Shown: positions 26,603 through 34,795 of the stretch, in pieces | Layout: each line of letters opens with the position of its first letter | Numbering within the stretch: position 1 is the stretch's first letter | Source: an uncultured Bacteroidia bacterium | GTDB taxonomy: Bacteria > Bacteroidota > Bacteroidia > Bacteroidales > UBA932 | Direction: 5' to 3' | DNA: 64,000 bases | NCBI GenBank assembly: GCA_902789395.1 | Contig: CADANY010000002.1 | Location: forward strand, 124,001-188,000 | The notes under the pieces: model-generated | The model's database searches: none | Told to the model about the DNA's origin: nothing | Seen by the model: only the letters and a program-made list of their open reading frames with translations | Made by a program: the position numbers and the translations under genes

Positions 26603-27067
26603 ATGACCGAAACGCTCGACAAAACCGACATCCAGATGCTGCGCGTCCTCCAGGAGAACGCCCGTATCACCGTCAAGGACCTGGCCCTGAAGGTCCATCT
26701 CTCCCCGACCCCCGTTTTCGAACGCCTGCGCCGGCTGGAGAAAGAGGGTTTTATCCGCCGCTATACGGCCGTGCTGGACGCCGCCAAACTGGGGCGCGGC
26801 TTCCTGGTATTCTGCAGCGTACGCCTTCGCCGGATGGGGAAGGAGATCGCCAATGATTTCGTGAACCGGGTGAAAGACATCCCGGAAGTGGCAGAATGCT
26901 ACAATATTTCGGGCGATTTCGATTACCTGCTCAAGATTTACGCCCCGGATATGCAGTACTACAACGACTTCCTGATCAACACCCTGGGAACCATCGACAG
27001 TTTGGGCTCTGTCCAGAGTTCCTTCGTGATGAACGAGATCAAGAATATCTGCGGCCTGCCGCTGTAG
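26603..27067 (+). CDS. Lrp/AsnC-family transcriptional regulator
   Basis: A 154-residue protein with an N-terminal winged helix-turn-helix (about 6-60: LDKTDIQMLRVLQENARIT, then LSPTPVFERLRRLEKEGFIRRY) and a C-terminal RAM/ligand-sensing domain (about 68-150, with CYNISGDFDYLLKIYA). The family usually binds an amino acid and forms octamers or dimers on DNA. The frame is open for 13 more codons upstream, but the ATG at 26603 gives the normal family length and follows a good promoter. It is divergent from metY, so control of methionine/cysteine synthesis is a fair inference. Confidence 0.88.
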   Translation: MTETLDKTDIQMLRVLQENARITVKDLALKVHLSPTPVFERLRRLEKEGFIRRYTAVLDAAKLGRGFLVFCSVRLRRMGKEIANDFVNRVKDIPEVAECYNISGDFDYLLKIYAPDMQYYNDFLINTLGTIDSLGSVQSSFVMNEIKNICGLPL

Positions 27068-27073
27068 GGGACG

Positions 27074-28927
27074 CTATTTCGGCGGATAGCAGCCGTGGAT
27101 GCAGAAGGTCTGGTCGTTGGGGAGGCCTTTCTGGCCGACTCCCTCTTTCATAAGGGCCTGGAGCTCTGTCAGATAGTCCGTATAGACGCTACGGGGCAGG
27201 GACTCGTGGGCCTTGCAGACCGAAGCGGCCATGCCGACTACTTCGCCCATCATGCCGCAGGTGCGGATGACCCGGGTCGATCCGAGAGCGACGTGGGTCG
27301 CGCTGATATCCCGTCCGGCCATGAAGAGATTGTCAATATTCCGGCTGTACAGGCAGCGGTAGGGAATCGGATAGGGCTCGAAATACTTGTGCTCGGCTGT
27401 CGTCATAAACTCCATTCCGGGGAAGTCCCGGCTGTTCTCCGGCTTCCGGTAGTGGAGGTCGATCGACCAGGAGGTCGAGCAGGTCCCGTCCGGGTAGGGA
27501 ATGACGTCCACGATGTCATTTTCTGTGAGGACATGGTCCCCGAGGAGACGCCGTGATTCGCGCTTGCCGGTAATATAGGCGACCCAGTCGAGGGCGCGGT
27601 TCGCGAAATCTTCCGCACCGGAAGCGTGGTTCTTGAGGTAGGACCAGTTGGAATAGACCGCGAGGAGGCCGAAGTCCCGGATCTTCTCAACGTCCTTGAT
27701 CATGTCATCGCTCAGGCCCGTCTCCCAGTACCATTCGCTCTTTTTCACCCGCTGGACCGTGCTGTCCGAGAAGTGGAGTCCATATTCGAATTCGGGGAAA
27801 GCAGAAGGCGCGCCGGTATCCTTTGAGTTCCAAAGGAGCGATGCGCCAAGATGCTCTTTATCAGCCGTTTCCGGAGCCATTGGCTCGTTGTATTCGCTCC
27901 GGGCCTCCCGCCCTTCCGTCCAGTCGGCCCCGGCCATGAACCCGAGGTTTCCATCTCCGGTACAGTCGGCAAAAAGCGGGGCGGAGAGACGGATCAATTC
28001 CCCGGAATTGATCTCCCGGGCATCGACGGAAGCGATCCGGGAACCGTCTTTGACGACCGAGACGGCATGGTAAGGGGCGAAGATGTCGACCCCGGCGCTC
28101 CGGAGGATATCCTCCTTCTTTCCGTCCTCGAATTTTTCCGCCGCGTCGGCGTTCTTGCACGCCTTGTGACCGAATTCCTTAATCAGGTTTCCGAGATTGG
28201 GGTAAGGGTCCAGTTCGATGCGGCCCCCGAGATGGACCCGGATTTCGGCGCTGTTGTTTCCGCCGAGGACCGGCCGGTCGTTGAGGATGGCGACATGCAT
28301 GCCGAGACGGGCCGCGGCGACGGCGGCGCAGATCCCGGAGATCCCGCCTCCTACGACAACAAAGTCATATTCAGTCGTTTCTGCCGGGGTTTCATAGTCC
28401 GGATCGAAAGCGAGACGAAGGGCGTGCATCTGATCGGGCGTTTTGGGAAGGGCGGCCCGGCGTCCTTTTGTAAAGGCGATCGCATCACACCGGCCGTCAA
28501 AGCCCGTCAGGTCATGAAGCCCGAGGGAAATCTCCTTTCCGGAGGCCTTGAAACTCCCGGCATACTGCCATTCCCAGGCGGAACCCTTCGATCCACACGT
28601 CTTTCCGAGTGTCTTCCCGTCAATCGTCACTTCAAACGCTCCGGGTCCTTCCTTCTCCGACCAGGGCGAGGTCCAGTTATAGGTCCGGACCCAGACATGC
28701 CAGCGGCCCGTTTCCGGAAGCGTCACGGCTCCGGAAGCGTCTTCGACAGGGACGCCGGCCCCATGGGCTAGAAGATACGGGGATCCCAGCACGTCCATCG
28801 CCTGCTGGTCTGTGACCCAGCCGCCGGGATTATCGAGCGCCTCCGCATCGACGAAGGCTGCGGGCGCGGTCGAGCAACCTGAGATCAGGATAGCGGCCAA
28901 TCCGCTGAGTATAAGAGTCTTTTTCAT
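27074..28927 (-). CDS. FAD-dependent oxidoreductase lipoprotein with N-terminal beta-sandwich domain
   Basis: A 617-residue lipoprotein (lipobox LISGC, Cys18), the third FAD_oxidored-family enzyme in the window. Residues about 25-155 form an extra N-terminal domain with GRWHVWVRTYNWTSPW and FEVTIDGKTLGKT, which resembles the carbohydrate-binding-like or golvesin-like modules of such enzymes. The FAD motif GGGISG is at about 193-198, followed by LGGNNSAEIRVHLGG. The late block NLFMAGRDISATHVALGSTRVIRT and CGMMGEVVGMAA is the C-terminal FAD contact. The added module suggests a polymeric or glycan-bound substrate. It is convergent with the Lrp gene (six-base gap) and divergent from the GH2-like gene. 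Confidence 0.85.
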   Translation of the reverse strand: MKKTLILSGLAAILISGCSTAPAAFVDAEALDNPGGWVTDQQAMDVLGSPYLLAHGAGVPVEDASGAVTLPETGRWHVWVRTYNWTSPWSEKEGPGAFEVTIDGKTLGKTCGSKGSAWEWQYAGSFKASGKEISLGLHDLTGFDGRCDAIAFTKGRRAALPKTPDQMHALRLAFDPDYETPAETTEYDFVVVGGGISGICAAVAAARLGMHVAILNDRPVLGGNNSAEIRVHLGGRIELDPYPNLGNLIKEFGHKACKNADAAEKFEDGKKEDILRSAGVDIFAPYHAVSVVKDGSRIASVDAREINSGELIRLSAPLFADCTGDGNLGFMAGADWTEGREARSEYNEPMAPETADKEHLGASLLWNSKDTGAPSAFPEFEYGLHFSDSTVQRVKKSEWYWETGLSDDMIKDVEKIRDFGLLAVYSNWSYLKNHASGAEDFANRALDWVAYITGKRESRRLLGDHVLTENDIVDVIPYPDGTCSTSWSIDLHYRKPENSRDFPGMEFMTTAEHKYFEPYPIPYRCLYSRNIDNLFMAGRDISATHVALGSTRVIRTCGMMGEVVGMAASVCKAHESLPRSVYTDYLTELQALMKEGVGQKGLPNDQTFCIHGCYPPK

Positions 28928-28935
28928 AACAGATA

Positions 28936-28943
28936 CAAAGATA
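28936..28943 (-). promoter_or_regulatory. Candidate -7 element for the FAD oxidoreductase at 27074-28927
   Basis: The complement reads TATCTTTG, a perfect TAnnTTTG box eight bases before the ATG, so the transcript would have almost no leader. Confidence 0.5.
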
Positions 28944-29019
28944 CTGCTTTAAAAAACAAGAAAAAAGACCCTTGTCCTGTCAAGGACGGGGAGAAATTGG
29001 AACAATCGATAAAAAGAGT

Positions 29020-29027
29020 TATTTTTA
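29020..29027 (+). promoter_or_regulatory. Candidate -7 element for the GH2-like gene
   Basis: TATTTTTA lies four bases before the ATG at 29032, in the same relation to its gene as the boxes at 19271 and 40374. It supports the shorter start. Confidence 0.4.
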
Positions 29028-29031
29028 CAAC

Positions 29032-31875
29032 ATGAGTAGAGTTATCCTTTTTCTTTTAGCCTGCATGGCGTTCCTGCCGGCGGGCGCGCAGCAGGTGCAG
29101 ACCACTTTCGAGATGCGGTATTTTACGAAAGATCCGAAAGCGGACGGGAGTACCGATTTCCACGGGGAAACGGAATGGCTGGATACGGAGCAGCGGATCG
29201 ACCTGCTGAACAAATATGCCGCCTATGCCTCCCGTTTCTGGGGTGACCCCGGTTTGGATAAACCCTTGTTCCCGGAATCGGAAGTGCAGGAACGTCTCGC
29301 CAGGGTCAAGCCGCAGCCTTTGACCTCGGTCCGGAGGACGGTTCCGCTGGAAACCTGGCGAGCTTATGGTTATAAAAAAGGAAAAGAGGAGCAGAAAGAG
29401 CTTGAAAGGATGGAATGGACAAAGGACGGGGCCCGGATCGAGAATGGGTGTCTCGTCCTGGACGGAGTCATGGCTTCTCCGGGAATGGACCCCGCCGACT
29501 GGCGTTTCCGGATCAAGGCGTCCCTCAGCGACGTCCCTTCCGGATTGCTGGTCCGCCTCTCCCTGGACGGAGAGGCTCCCCTCGAGATCGCCGTCGGCGC
29601 CCTGACAACCTTTGAAATCTACGGGGACCTTGAGAATGGGTTGATATTCCTCTCTTCGGAGGGGAGGACAGTCCGGGAGATTCCCTGGAAGGGAGGCCCC
29701 GCTACCGCCTTTTCCATCGGCGCTCCGTCCGGGAAGGCTTCCGTCGAGGCGCTATCCTTCTACCGTTTCGTGCGCCAGGAGGAGAATCTCCGCACACCGT
29801 ACCGGACGGAACTCGTCTGGGACGAGGATTTCGAGCCGGTTCCGTCCATGGGCGGGTGGCAGACTTCCGGCTATGACGATTCGGCCTGGGAAGAGGTCCT
29901 GTTGCCGTCTTCGCACGGAGGCCTGAAGGATGCCGGAGAGAGTTATTACCTCCGGACGCGTGTCCAGGTCGATTCCTTCAGCCACGCCCTCCTCCGGATG
30001 GAAACGCTCGATCCTGCGGGGGAGGTTTGGGTCAATGGCGAAGTGGCGGCGGTCCTGAACGGCCGGATTCCCCGGGAAATCGAAATCGGGCCGTATCTGA
30101 TCCCCGGGCGGGAGAATACCATCGCCGTGCGGGTAAAGCCTTATCAGCCGCAGCAGCACATGCTCCATGCGCCTTCCGATCCCTATATCGGCTGGTTCCT
30201 CGGTCGGACGGAACTGGTCCTGACGGATACGCCGGACCGCATTGCGGAGGCCCTGGTCCATACCGCCACCCTGGAGGGATCGAAAGCCGTCCAGCACCAT
30301 CGGATCATCCTCCGGAACGATACCGGCCTGCCCGGTACCGGACTTGTGCAGGTCAATTATTATCCCTGGTTTCCGGAAGAGGGGCCCTGCGTGGCGTCCC
30401 TCGAACGGAAGGTCTCGCTCCGGCCCCGGGTCGACAATTCCGTGGAGATGGACCTGACCCTCGACGATCCGGCTCTCTGGAGTCCCGACAAGCCCCGGCT
30501 GTACCGGGTCGAAGTAATCCTGAAAGATGAAAACGGAAAGCCGGTGGACGATTACGTCACGACGACCGGAATCCGCGTTATCGAGCAGCGGGAAGGGGTC
30601 CTCTATATCAACCACCGCCCGGAGATGCTGAACGGGGCCCAGATCATGGGCTTCCGCCTTCCGGTGGAGACGATGGCCAGGACGATCCGCTGCGCCTCCG
30701 ACGGGATGATCATGCGCGAGCTGCTGATGACCAAAGCGCTAGGAAACCTGCTGCGGATCCACATCCATGCCCAGCTCAACACCCCGGATGGGATCAACGA
30801 TCCCCGGTTCGCCGAATATGCCGACCAGCTGGGGCTCTTCCTGATCTGGCAGACGGCGGGATGGATCCGTGAAGGAGAGGCCTGGAACGTCGATTTCGCG
30901 AATTACGCCACCTATATGCGGCAGGTTTACAACCACCCTTCGATCGTCATGTGGGAGGCGAGCAACCACCCGAACCGGTTCAAGCGTCACGATTTCAACG
31001 ATTCGGAAGACTATATCAATCAGATTGTTCCGATTATAACGGCGACGGACAGCAGCCGGCTGGTCTCCCCGACCTCCTTCTGGCAGCACATGCACTATGC
31101 GAACTATGACGGGACCCTCGATTACAAAGGCGGGAAGCACGCCCCGAACCCGAATTTGATGCACCGCATGATGACCCGCGGGAGCCAGGATTCCTATACG
31201 GGCTACGAGAAGGACTGGAGCGTCCTGCGGAAGGCCCCGTCACCCTGGGCTAAATCCTGCCTGGAGGCCAGGGACCTCTGCTATTTCAATTTCGAGCACG
31301 AGGAATCGATCGCCCAGCCGAACTGGGCGCTTGCCCGGAAGGAACCCTGGTACGGCCTCTCTTCTTACGAGAAGAATTATGAGAAAGGAACCATCGGCCG
31401 GCTTCTCGGGAATAACGAGTGGCGTGCGAGCCAGGGCTGGCAGGCCTTTTCTGCCTGGGAGTCCATGAAAAAGCAGACCCTGATGGGGGTAAGCGGGTTT
31501 TCGTGGTGCACCCTGGAGTCCGGTCCCAATATGTTTACCTACCAAAAACCGCTGGTCGATCCCTTCCTCGTCCCGAAACTGGCTTTCTATGCCAACAGGA
31601 TGGCCTTTTCAAGGACCTGGGCGGGCAGTGACGACGTGGATGTGGTTTACGGGCCCGGTGACCCGGTCCGCCCCGTGATCTTCAATCTCGGCGAGGCCTG
31701 TACGGCAACCCTGACGGTCGAGCTGCAGAACGAAAGGGGCCGGGTGCTGGAGCGCAAGGTTTTCAAGGATGTTTCCGTTCCGGAAGGTCGCAGCGTAACA
31801 CGACTGAAACCATTCCGTTTCCGGAACAGTTCGGAAGGGTGCCGCTTCATCGTTTACCGGCTGGAGTGCAGGTAG
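29032..31875 (+). CDS. Glycoside hydrolase family 2-like protein with altered catalytic motif
   Basis: A 947-residue exported protein (signal peptide ending GAQQ, about 1-20). It has an N-terminal extension, a jelly-roll sugar-binding domain (about 280-400, including GEVWVNGEVAAVLNG), an Ig-like domain (about 410-500) and a TIM barrel. The GH2 landmark NHPSIVMW is present, but where the family has the acid/base in SLGNE this protein has EASNHPN, so the expected Glu is His. A clear nucleophile motif (such as TEYG) is also not visible. It may be a binding protein, a different-mechanism enzyme or a divergent subfamily. The frame extends 20 codons upstream, but the ATG at 29032 begins the signal peptide. 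Confidence 0.8.
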   Translation: MSRVILFLLACMAFLPAGAQQVQTTFEMRYFTKDPKADGSTDFHGETEWLDTEQRIDLLNKYAAYASRFWGDPGLDKPLFPESEVQERLARVKPQPLTSVRRTVPLETWRAYGYKKGKEEQKELERMEWTKDGARIENGCLVLDGVMASPGMDPADWRFRIKASLSDVPSGLLVRLSLDGEAPLEIAVGALTTFEIYGDLENGLIFLSSEGRTVREIPWKGGPATAFSIGAPSGKASVEALSFYRFVRQEENLRTPYRTELVWDEDFEPVPSMGGWQTSGYDDSAWEEVLLPSSHGGLKDAGESYYLRTRVQVDSFSHALLRMETLDPAGEVWVNGEVAAVLNGRIPREIEIGPYLIPGRENTIAVRVKPYQPQQHMLHAPSDPYIGWFLGRTELVLTDTPDRIAEALVHTATLEGSKAVQHHRIILRNDTGLPGTGLVQVNYYPWFPEEGPCVASLERKVSLRPRVDNSVEMDLTLDDPALWSPDKPRLYRVEVILKDENGKPVDDYVTTTGIRVIEQREGVLYINHRPEMLNGAQIMGFRLPVETMARTIRCASDGMIMRELLMTKALGNLLRIHIHAQLNTPDGINDPRFAEYADQLGLFLIWQTAGWIREGEAWNVDFANYATYMRQVYNHPSIVMWEASNHPNRFKRHDFNDSEDYINQIVPIITATDSSRLVSPTSFWQHMHYANYDGTLDYKGGKHAPNPNLMHRMMTRGSQDSYTGYEKDWSVLRKAPSPWAKSCLEARDLCYFNFEHEESIAQPNWALARKEPWYGLSSYEKNYEKGTIGRLLGNNEWRASQGWQAFSAWESMKKQTLMGVSGFSWCTLESGPNMFTYQKPLVDPFLVPKLAFYANRMAFSRTWAGSDDVDVVYGPGDPVRPVIFNLGEACTATLTVELQNERGRVLERKVFKDVSVPEGRSVTRLKPFRFRNSSEGCRFIVYRLECR

Positions 31876-31882
31876 GGAGCAT

Positions 31883-33118
31883 TCAATCCGTCACGACGAC
31901 GGCAAGGCCGGGGCCGATGGCCCGCTCTGAGCCGTCGGAGGGCTTGTTCCGGATCAGGAAACGCCCGGCGTCCGTGAAAGGAGCACCGTCTTTCCGGACG
32001 ATGAAAGTTGAGGAGCCGCCCCCGTCGATATTGATCGCCCAGTGGCAGCCGATAGCGTTCATAAAGGCCTGCATGTCTGGATAATTGACCCCGACAGACC
32101 AGGCGCTCTGACGTCCGTCGAAAACGACCAGGACAATCTTTCTGTCATCGGAGGTGTAGCCGAACAGTGTTCTCGGGTGGGTTCCATAGACGGAGTCTTC
32201 CGAGAACGCGGTGATTTTTCCATTCTCGAGGAGGATCTGTCCGCCGCTGAACAATTCCTTGATCTTTCCGGTCGCCTTGGCGGCCGGGTAGTCGGAGGAA
32301 TGGCCCATATGGATGTGTTCATCTTCTCCCCACCAGACGAAACAGCGGGGACGGTTCGTCTCCGAAGCGAAGACGTCCCGGTAGCAGACTCCATTATGCC
32401 AGAATGCACTCGAGGGCCTGCCGGCATAGGTTCCCGTCGTCGTGAAAAAGTCTGTATTGACCCCTCCGATGACCCGGTTCCCGGCTTTGTCGATGAGTTT
32501 AAACTGCTCGGAGAGTCTCTGTCTTTGCACATTCCCGACCTGGAAATCCGTATCTCCGGGAGTTGTGTTGGTAATGGAGACCCGGGGATCGGCAAGGTTG
32601 ACCTGCATGACGAAGGCCGCCAGGTTGTTGCCGGCATGGTCGACATAACTCACTTCCGTAACGGTTACATTTTCATGTGGCCGGTAGGAAGAACTGTCCC
32701 TGAGGGTCTTGATCAGGGAAGAGTTTTGCTGGAGGGCTTTGACGACGTTGACGGGGAAGGCGTCAATCCCGGGGGTCTCCTTGGCAAAGACGGCGACAAG
32801 GCATTCGGCTTTCTTGCTTCCGGCAGCTGCCGTAATGGTCGCCCGGCCTGCCTTGACGGCGGAGACAAGTCCGCTCGAATTGACCGTCGCAACCTCCGGA
32901 GAGGAACTGGTCCATGTTATGTTTTTGTCCGTTGCGTGATAAGGGGAGACGGTTGCGGTCAGATATTGGGATTCTCCTTCCGAGAGGTCCATCCGGGTTT
33001 TGTCTAAGGTAACGGCTTCGACAGATACGGTCTCATCCGGTTTTTCTATTTTGTTGCAGGAAAAAAAGCCGGCCGGAATCAGTACCGTTGTCGCCAGAAT
33101 AAAAATGAAACGTTTCAT
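31883..33118 (-). CDS. BIG2-domain phosphodiester glycosidase lipoprotein (NAGPA-like)
   Basis: A 411-residue lipoprotein (FFSC, Cys21). Residues about 33-112 form a BIG2 Ig-like domain (AVTLDKTRMDLSEGE, then ITWTSSSPEVATVNSSGLVSA). Residues about 190-410 form a phosphodiester glycosidase domain (PF09992-like, related to the enzyme that removes GlcNAc from GlcNAc-1-P-mannose), with GGVNTDFF and the hallmark INIDGGGSSTF near the end. The enzyme would cleave a sugar-1-phosphodiester at the surface or in the periplasm. The longer open frame to 33322 overlaps the sigma gene and has no signal; the ATG at 33118 gives the lipoprotein start. It is convergent with the GH2-like gene (seven bases) and divergent from the ECF sigma gene. 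Confidence 0.87.
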   Translation of the reverse strand: MKRFIFILATTVLIPAGFFSCNKIEKPDETVSVEAVTLDKTRMDLSEGESQYLTATVSPYHATDKNITWTSSSPEVATVNSSGLVSAVKAGRATITAAAGSKKAECLVAVFAKETPGIDAFPVNVVKALQQNSSLIKTLRDSSSYRPHENVTVTEVSYVDHAGNNLAAFVMQVNLADPRVSITNTTPGDTDFQVGNVQRQRLSEQFKLIDKAGNRVIGGVNTDFFTTTGTYAGRPSSAFWHNGVCYRDVFASETNRPRCFVWWGEDEHIHMGHSSDYPAAKATGKIKELFSGGQILLENGKITAFSEDSVYGTHPRTLFGYTSDDRKIVLVVFDGRQSAWSVGVNYPDMQAFMNAIGCHWAINIDGGGSSTFIVRKDGAPFTDAGRFLIRNKPSDGSERAIGPGLAVVVTD

Positions 33119-33136
33119 AAAGCAGGTTATTTGCCG

Positions 33137-33188
33137 CAAAGATAGCAAAAAAGACAGAAGGTAGGGAAACAACTTTTCACTATCTTTG
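33137..33188. promoter_or_regulatory. Paired divergent -7 elements between phosphodiester glycosidase and ECF sigma
   Basis: TATCTTTG occurs on the - strand (complement of 33137-33144), 18 bases before the glycosidase ATG, and on the + strand at 33181-33188, 20 bases before the sigma ATG. Both are perfect TAnnTTTG boxes, so the two loci start from one 90-bp region and may be co-regulated. Confidence 0.6.
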
Positions 33189-33208
33189 CACACGAAGGAT
33201 GAGCCGTT

Positions 33209-33799
33209 ATGAAGATGACCGATGAACAGTTGATGGAGGGTCTCCGCAGCGGGAATATGATGGCCTTCGGGGAATTGTACCGGAGCCATCGTGACCCGCT
33301 TGTGCACTTTGCCCGCCTGCAAGTCGGCGAAGGGCCCGCGGAAGATATTGTCCAGGAGGTCTTTATGAATTTATGGACCCAGCGGGATCATCTTCAAACC
33401 CTCGAATCGCCCCGGTCGTATCTGCTCCGGGCGGTCCATAACCGGGCGCTCAATTACCTGCGTGACGAGTCCCACCGCTCCGATTTCCGGAACCAGTACC
33501 AGCGGAACATTGAGATTCTGGCGGCGTCCCGTTCCAATCCGGACCGGAACGAAGTTATCCGTTCCCTGTATGCGAAAGAGACCTTGTCTTCCATCGAAGA
33601 GGCGCTGGAACTGCTGCCCGGGCGCTGCCGGGAAATCTTTCGGATGAGTTATATCGAAGGTTATTCCCATAAAGAAATTGCAGAGAAACTGTCTCTTTCT
33701 TTGTCAACGGTTGACAATCAGGTATATAAAGCTCTTAAGATCCTTCGGAAGCATCTTTCAGAAGAGATGATCGCTATTCTTTTGCTGTTTTTCTTGTAA
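33209..33799 (+). CDS. ECF-family RNA polymerase sigma factor
   Basis: A 196-residue sigma-70 factor of the extracytoplasmic-function type. Region 2 contains LYRSHRDPLVHFARL and AEDIVQEVFMNLW (about 22-60). Region 4 is LELLPGRCREIFRMSYIEGYSHKEIAEKLSLSLSTV (about 130-172), a clear helix-turn-helix. It has the short hydrophobic tail frequent in Bacteroidota ECF factors. FecR and an STN-bearing SusC follow, the classic three-part trans-envelope circuit: transporter occupancy is passed via STN to FecR, which frees the sigma to transcribe the SusC operon. An ATG six bases downstream (33215) is an alternative start. Confidence 0.92.
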   Translation: MKMTDEQLMEGLRSGNMMAFGELYRSHRDPLVHFARLQVGEGPAEDIVQEVFMNLWTQRDHLQTLESPRSYLLRAVHNRALNYLRDESHRSDFRNQYQRNIEILAASRSNPDRNEVIRSLYAKETLSSIEEALELLPGRCREIFRMSYIEGYSHKEIAEKLSLSLSTVDNQVYKALKILRKHLSEEMIAILLLFFL

Positions 33800-33805
33800 A
33801 ATAAG

Positions 33806-33832
33806 TAGGTAGTTTTTCCCCGCCGGGTGTCT
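33806..33832 (+). promoter_or_regulatory. Possible ECF-sigma-dependent promoter before fecR
   Basis: The 60-base sigma-fecR gap has GTAGGTAGTTTTT followed about 13 bases later by GTGTC, and no TAnnTTTG box. A motif unlike the housekeeping one here would fit autoregulation by the ECF factor. This is inference from one site. Confidence 0.25.
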
Positions 33833-33859
33833 TTTTATCAGATCACATAATCGACACCC

Positions 33860-34795
33860 ATGGAACAAGAGAAGATCGATGCCTTGATCTTGGCATATCT
33901 CAAAGGAGAGACGACCCCGGAGCAGGACCGTGCGCTGGCGGAGTACCTCGAAGAAAGTACGGACCATCAGGACTATTTTGCAGACCTGCGGGCTGTTGCC
34001 CGGTATCTGGAGGCTTCCCGTACCGGGGAAAAGCCGCAGGTGAAAGCGTCCCCCGTCCGCAAACGTCCCCGCTGGATCATTCCGGCAGCGGCGGCAGCCC
34101 TTTTCCTGATGTTTGGGCTGGGCGCTTCGCAGGTATGGACCCGGACGGGAAAGGTCGTACATGATAATCCTGGGACAAAAACCATCCAGGTCCAGCTGCC
34201 GGACCACAGCCGAGTCTGGCTGGCCGACGGCTCGACTCTTTCTTACAACCGCCGCACCTTTGACCGGAAAAGGGATGTCCTGCTGGTCGGCCAGGCCGAT
34301 TTCGACGTAACCAAGAACGGAAAAAGCCCCTTCAGGGTAGAGACTTCTTCGATTGAGGTAACGGTCCATGGAACCATCTTCCAAGTCCGGGATTTCCCTT
34401 CGGAAGATTATGCGGAAGCGACCCTCGCGGAGGGAGCCGTTTCCCTTCGTCCCCTTTCCGGAGAAGACCGATTCAATATCTCCGTCGGTCAACGGGCGGT
34501 CTATAAGGAAAAGACCCGCGAGATGACGATCGAGGAAGTCCCTGTCGACCAGATCCTCCTCCGCCGGACCGGTATCATCTCGATCGAGAATGCGACGATC
34601 CATCAGATTGTCGAGCGGATCCAGACCGATTTCGGCGTCCGCCTGTCCGCCGTTTCGGTCGGCGGATCCAGCGATGGAACCTTTACTTTCAGCTATCCTG
34701 AGAAAGCGCCGCTCGGGGACGTCCTCGGCATGCTCGAGGTGCTGACCGGCTATCGTTTTGAAGCAGAACCAACCTCAAACATAATTAATAAATGA
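33860..34795 (+). CDS. FecR-family anti-sigma factor
   Basis: A 311-residue inner-membrane anti-sigma factor. The N-terminal cytosolic part (about 1-70) binds sigma, one transmembrane helix follows (about 73-92, IIPAAAAALFLMFGLGAS), then a periplasmic FecR domain (about 105-205, with DHSRVWLADGSTLSYNR and FDRKRDVLLVGQADFDV) and a C-terminal DUF4974-like domain (about 240-305) that meets the STN domain of SusC. Its stop overlaps the SusC start by four bases (ATGA), so the two are translationally coupled. Confidence 0.92.
   Translation: MEQEKIDALILAYLKGETTPEQDRALAEYLEESTDHQDYFADLRAVARYLEASRTGEKPQVKASPVRKRPRWIIPAAAAALFLMFGLGASQVWTRTGKVVHDNPGTKTIQVQLPDHSRVWLADGSTLSYNRRTFDRKRDVLLVGQADFDVTKNGKSPFRVETSSIEVTVHGTIFQVRDFPSEDYAEATLAEGAVSLRPLSGEDRFNISVGQRAVYKEKTREMTIEEVPVDQILLRRTGIISIENATIHQIVERIQTDFGVRLSAVSVGGSSDGTFTFSYPEKAPLGDVLGMLEVLTGYRFEAEPTSNIINK

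Noticed and set aside
28972..29031. Upstream extension of the GH2-like gene by 20 residues
   Set aside because: The extension would hide the signal peptide and covers the promoter-like box at 29020; the ATG at 29032 is better.
33119..33322. N-terminal extension of the - strand phosphodiester glycosidase
   Set aside because: It would run into the ECF sigma gene and remove the lipoprotein signal; the start at 33118 is preceded by a perfect -7 box.
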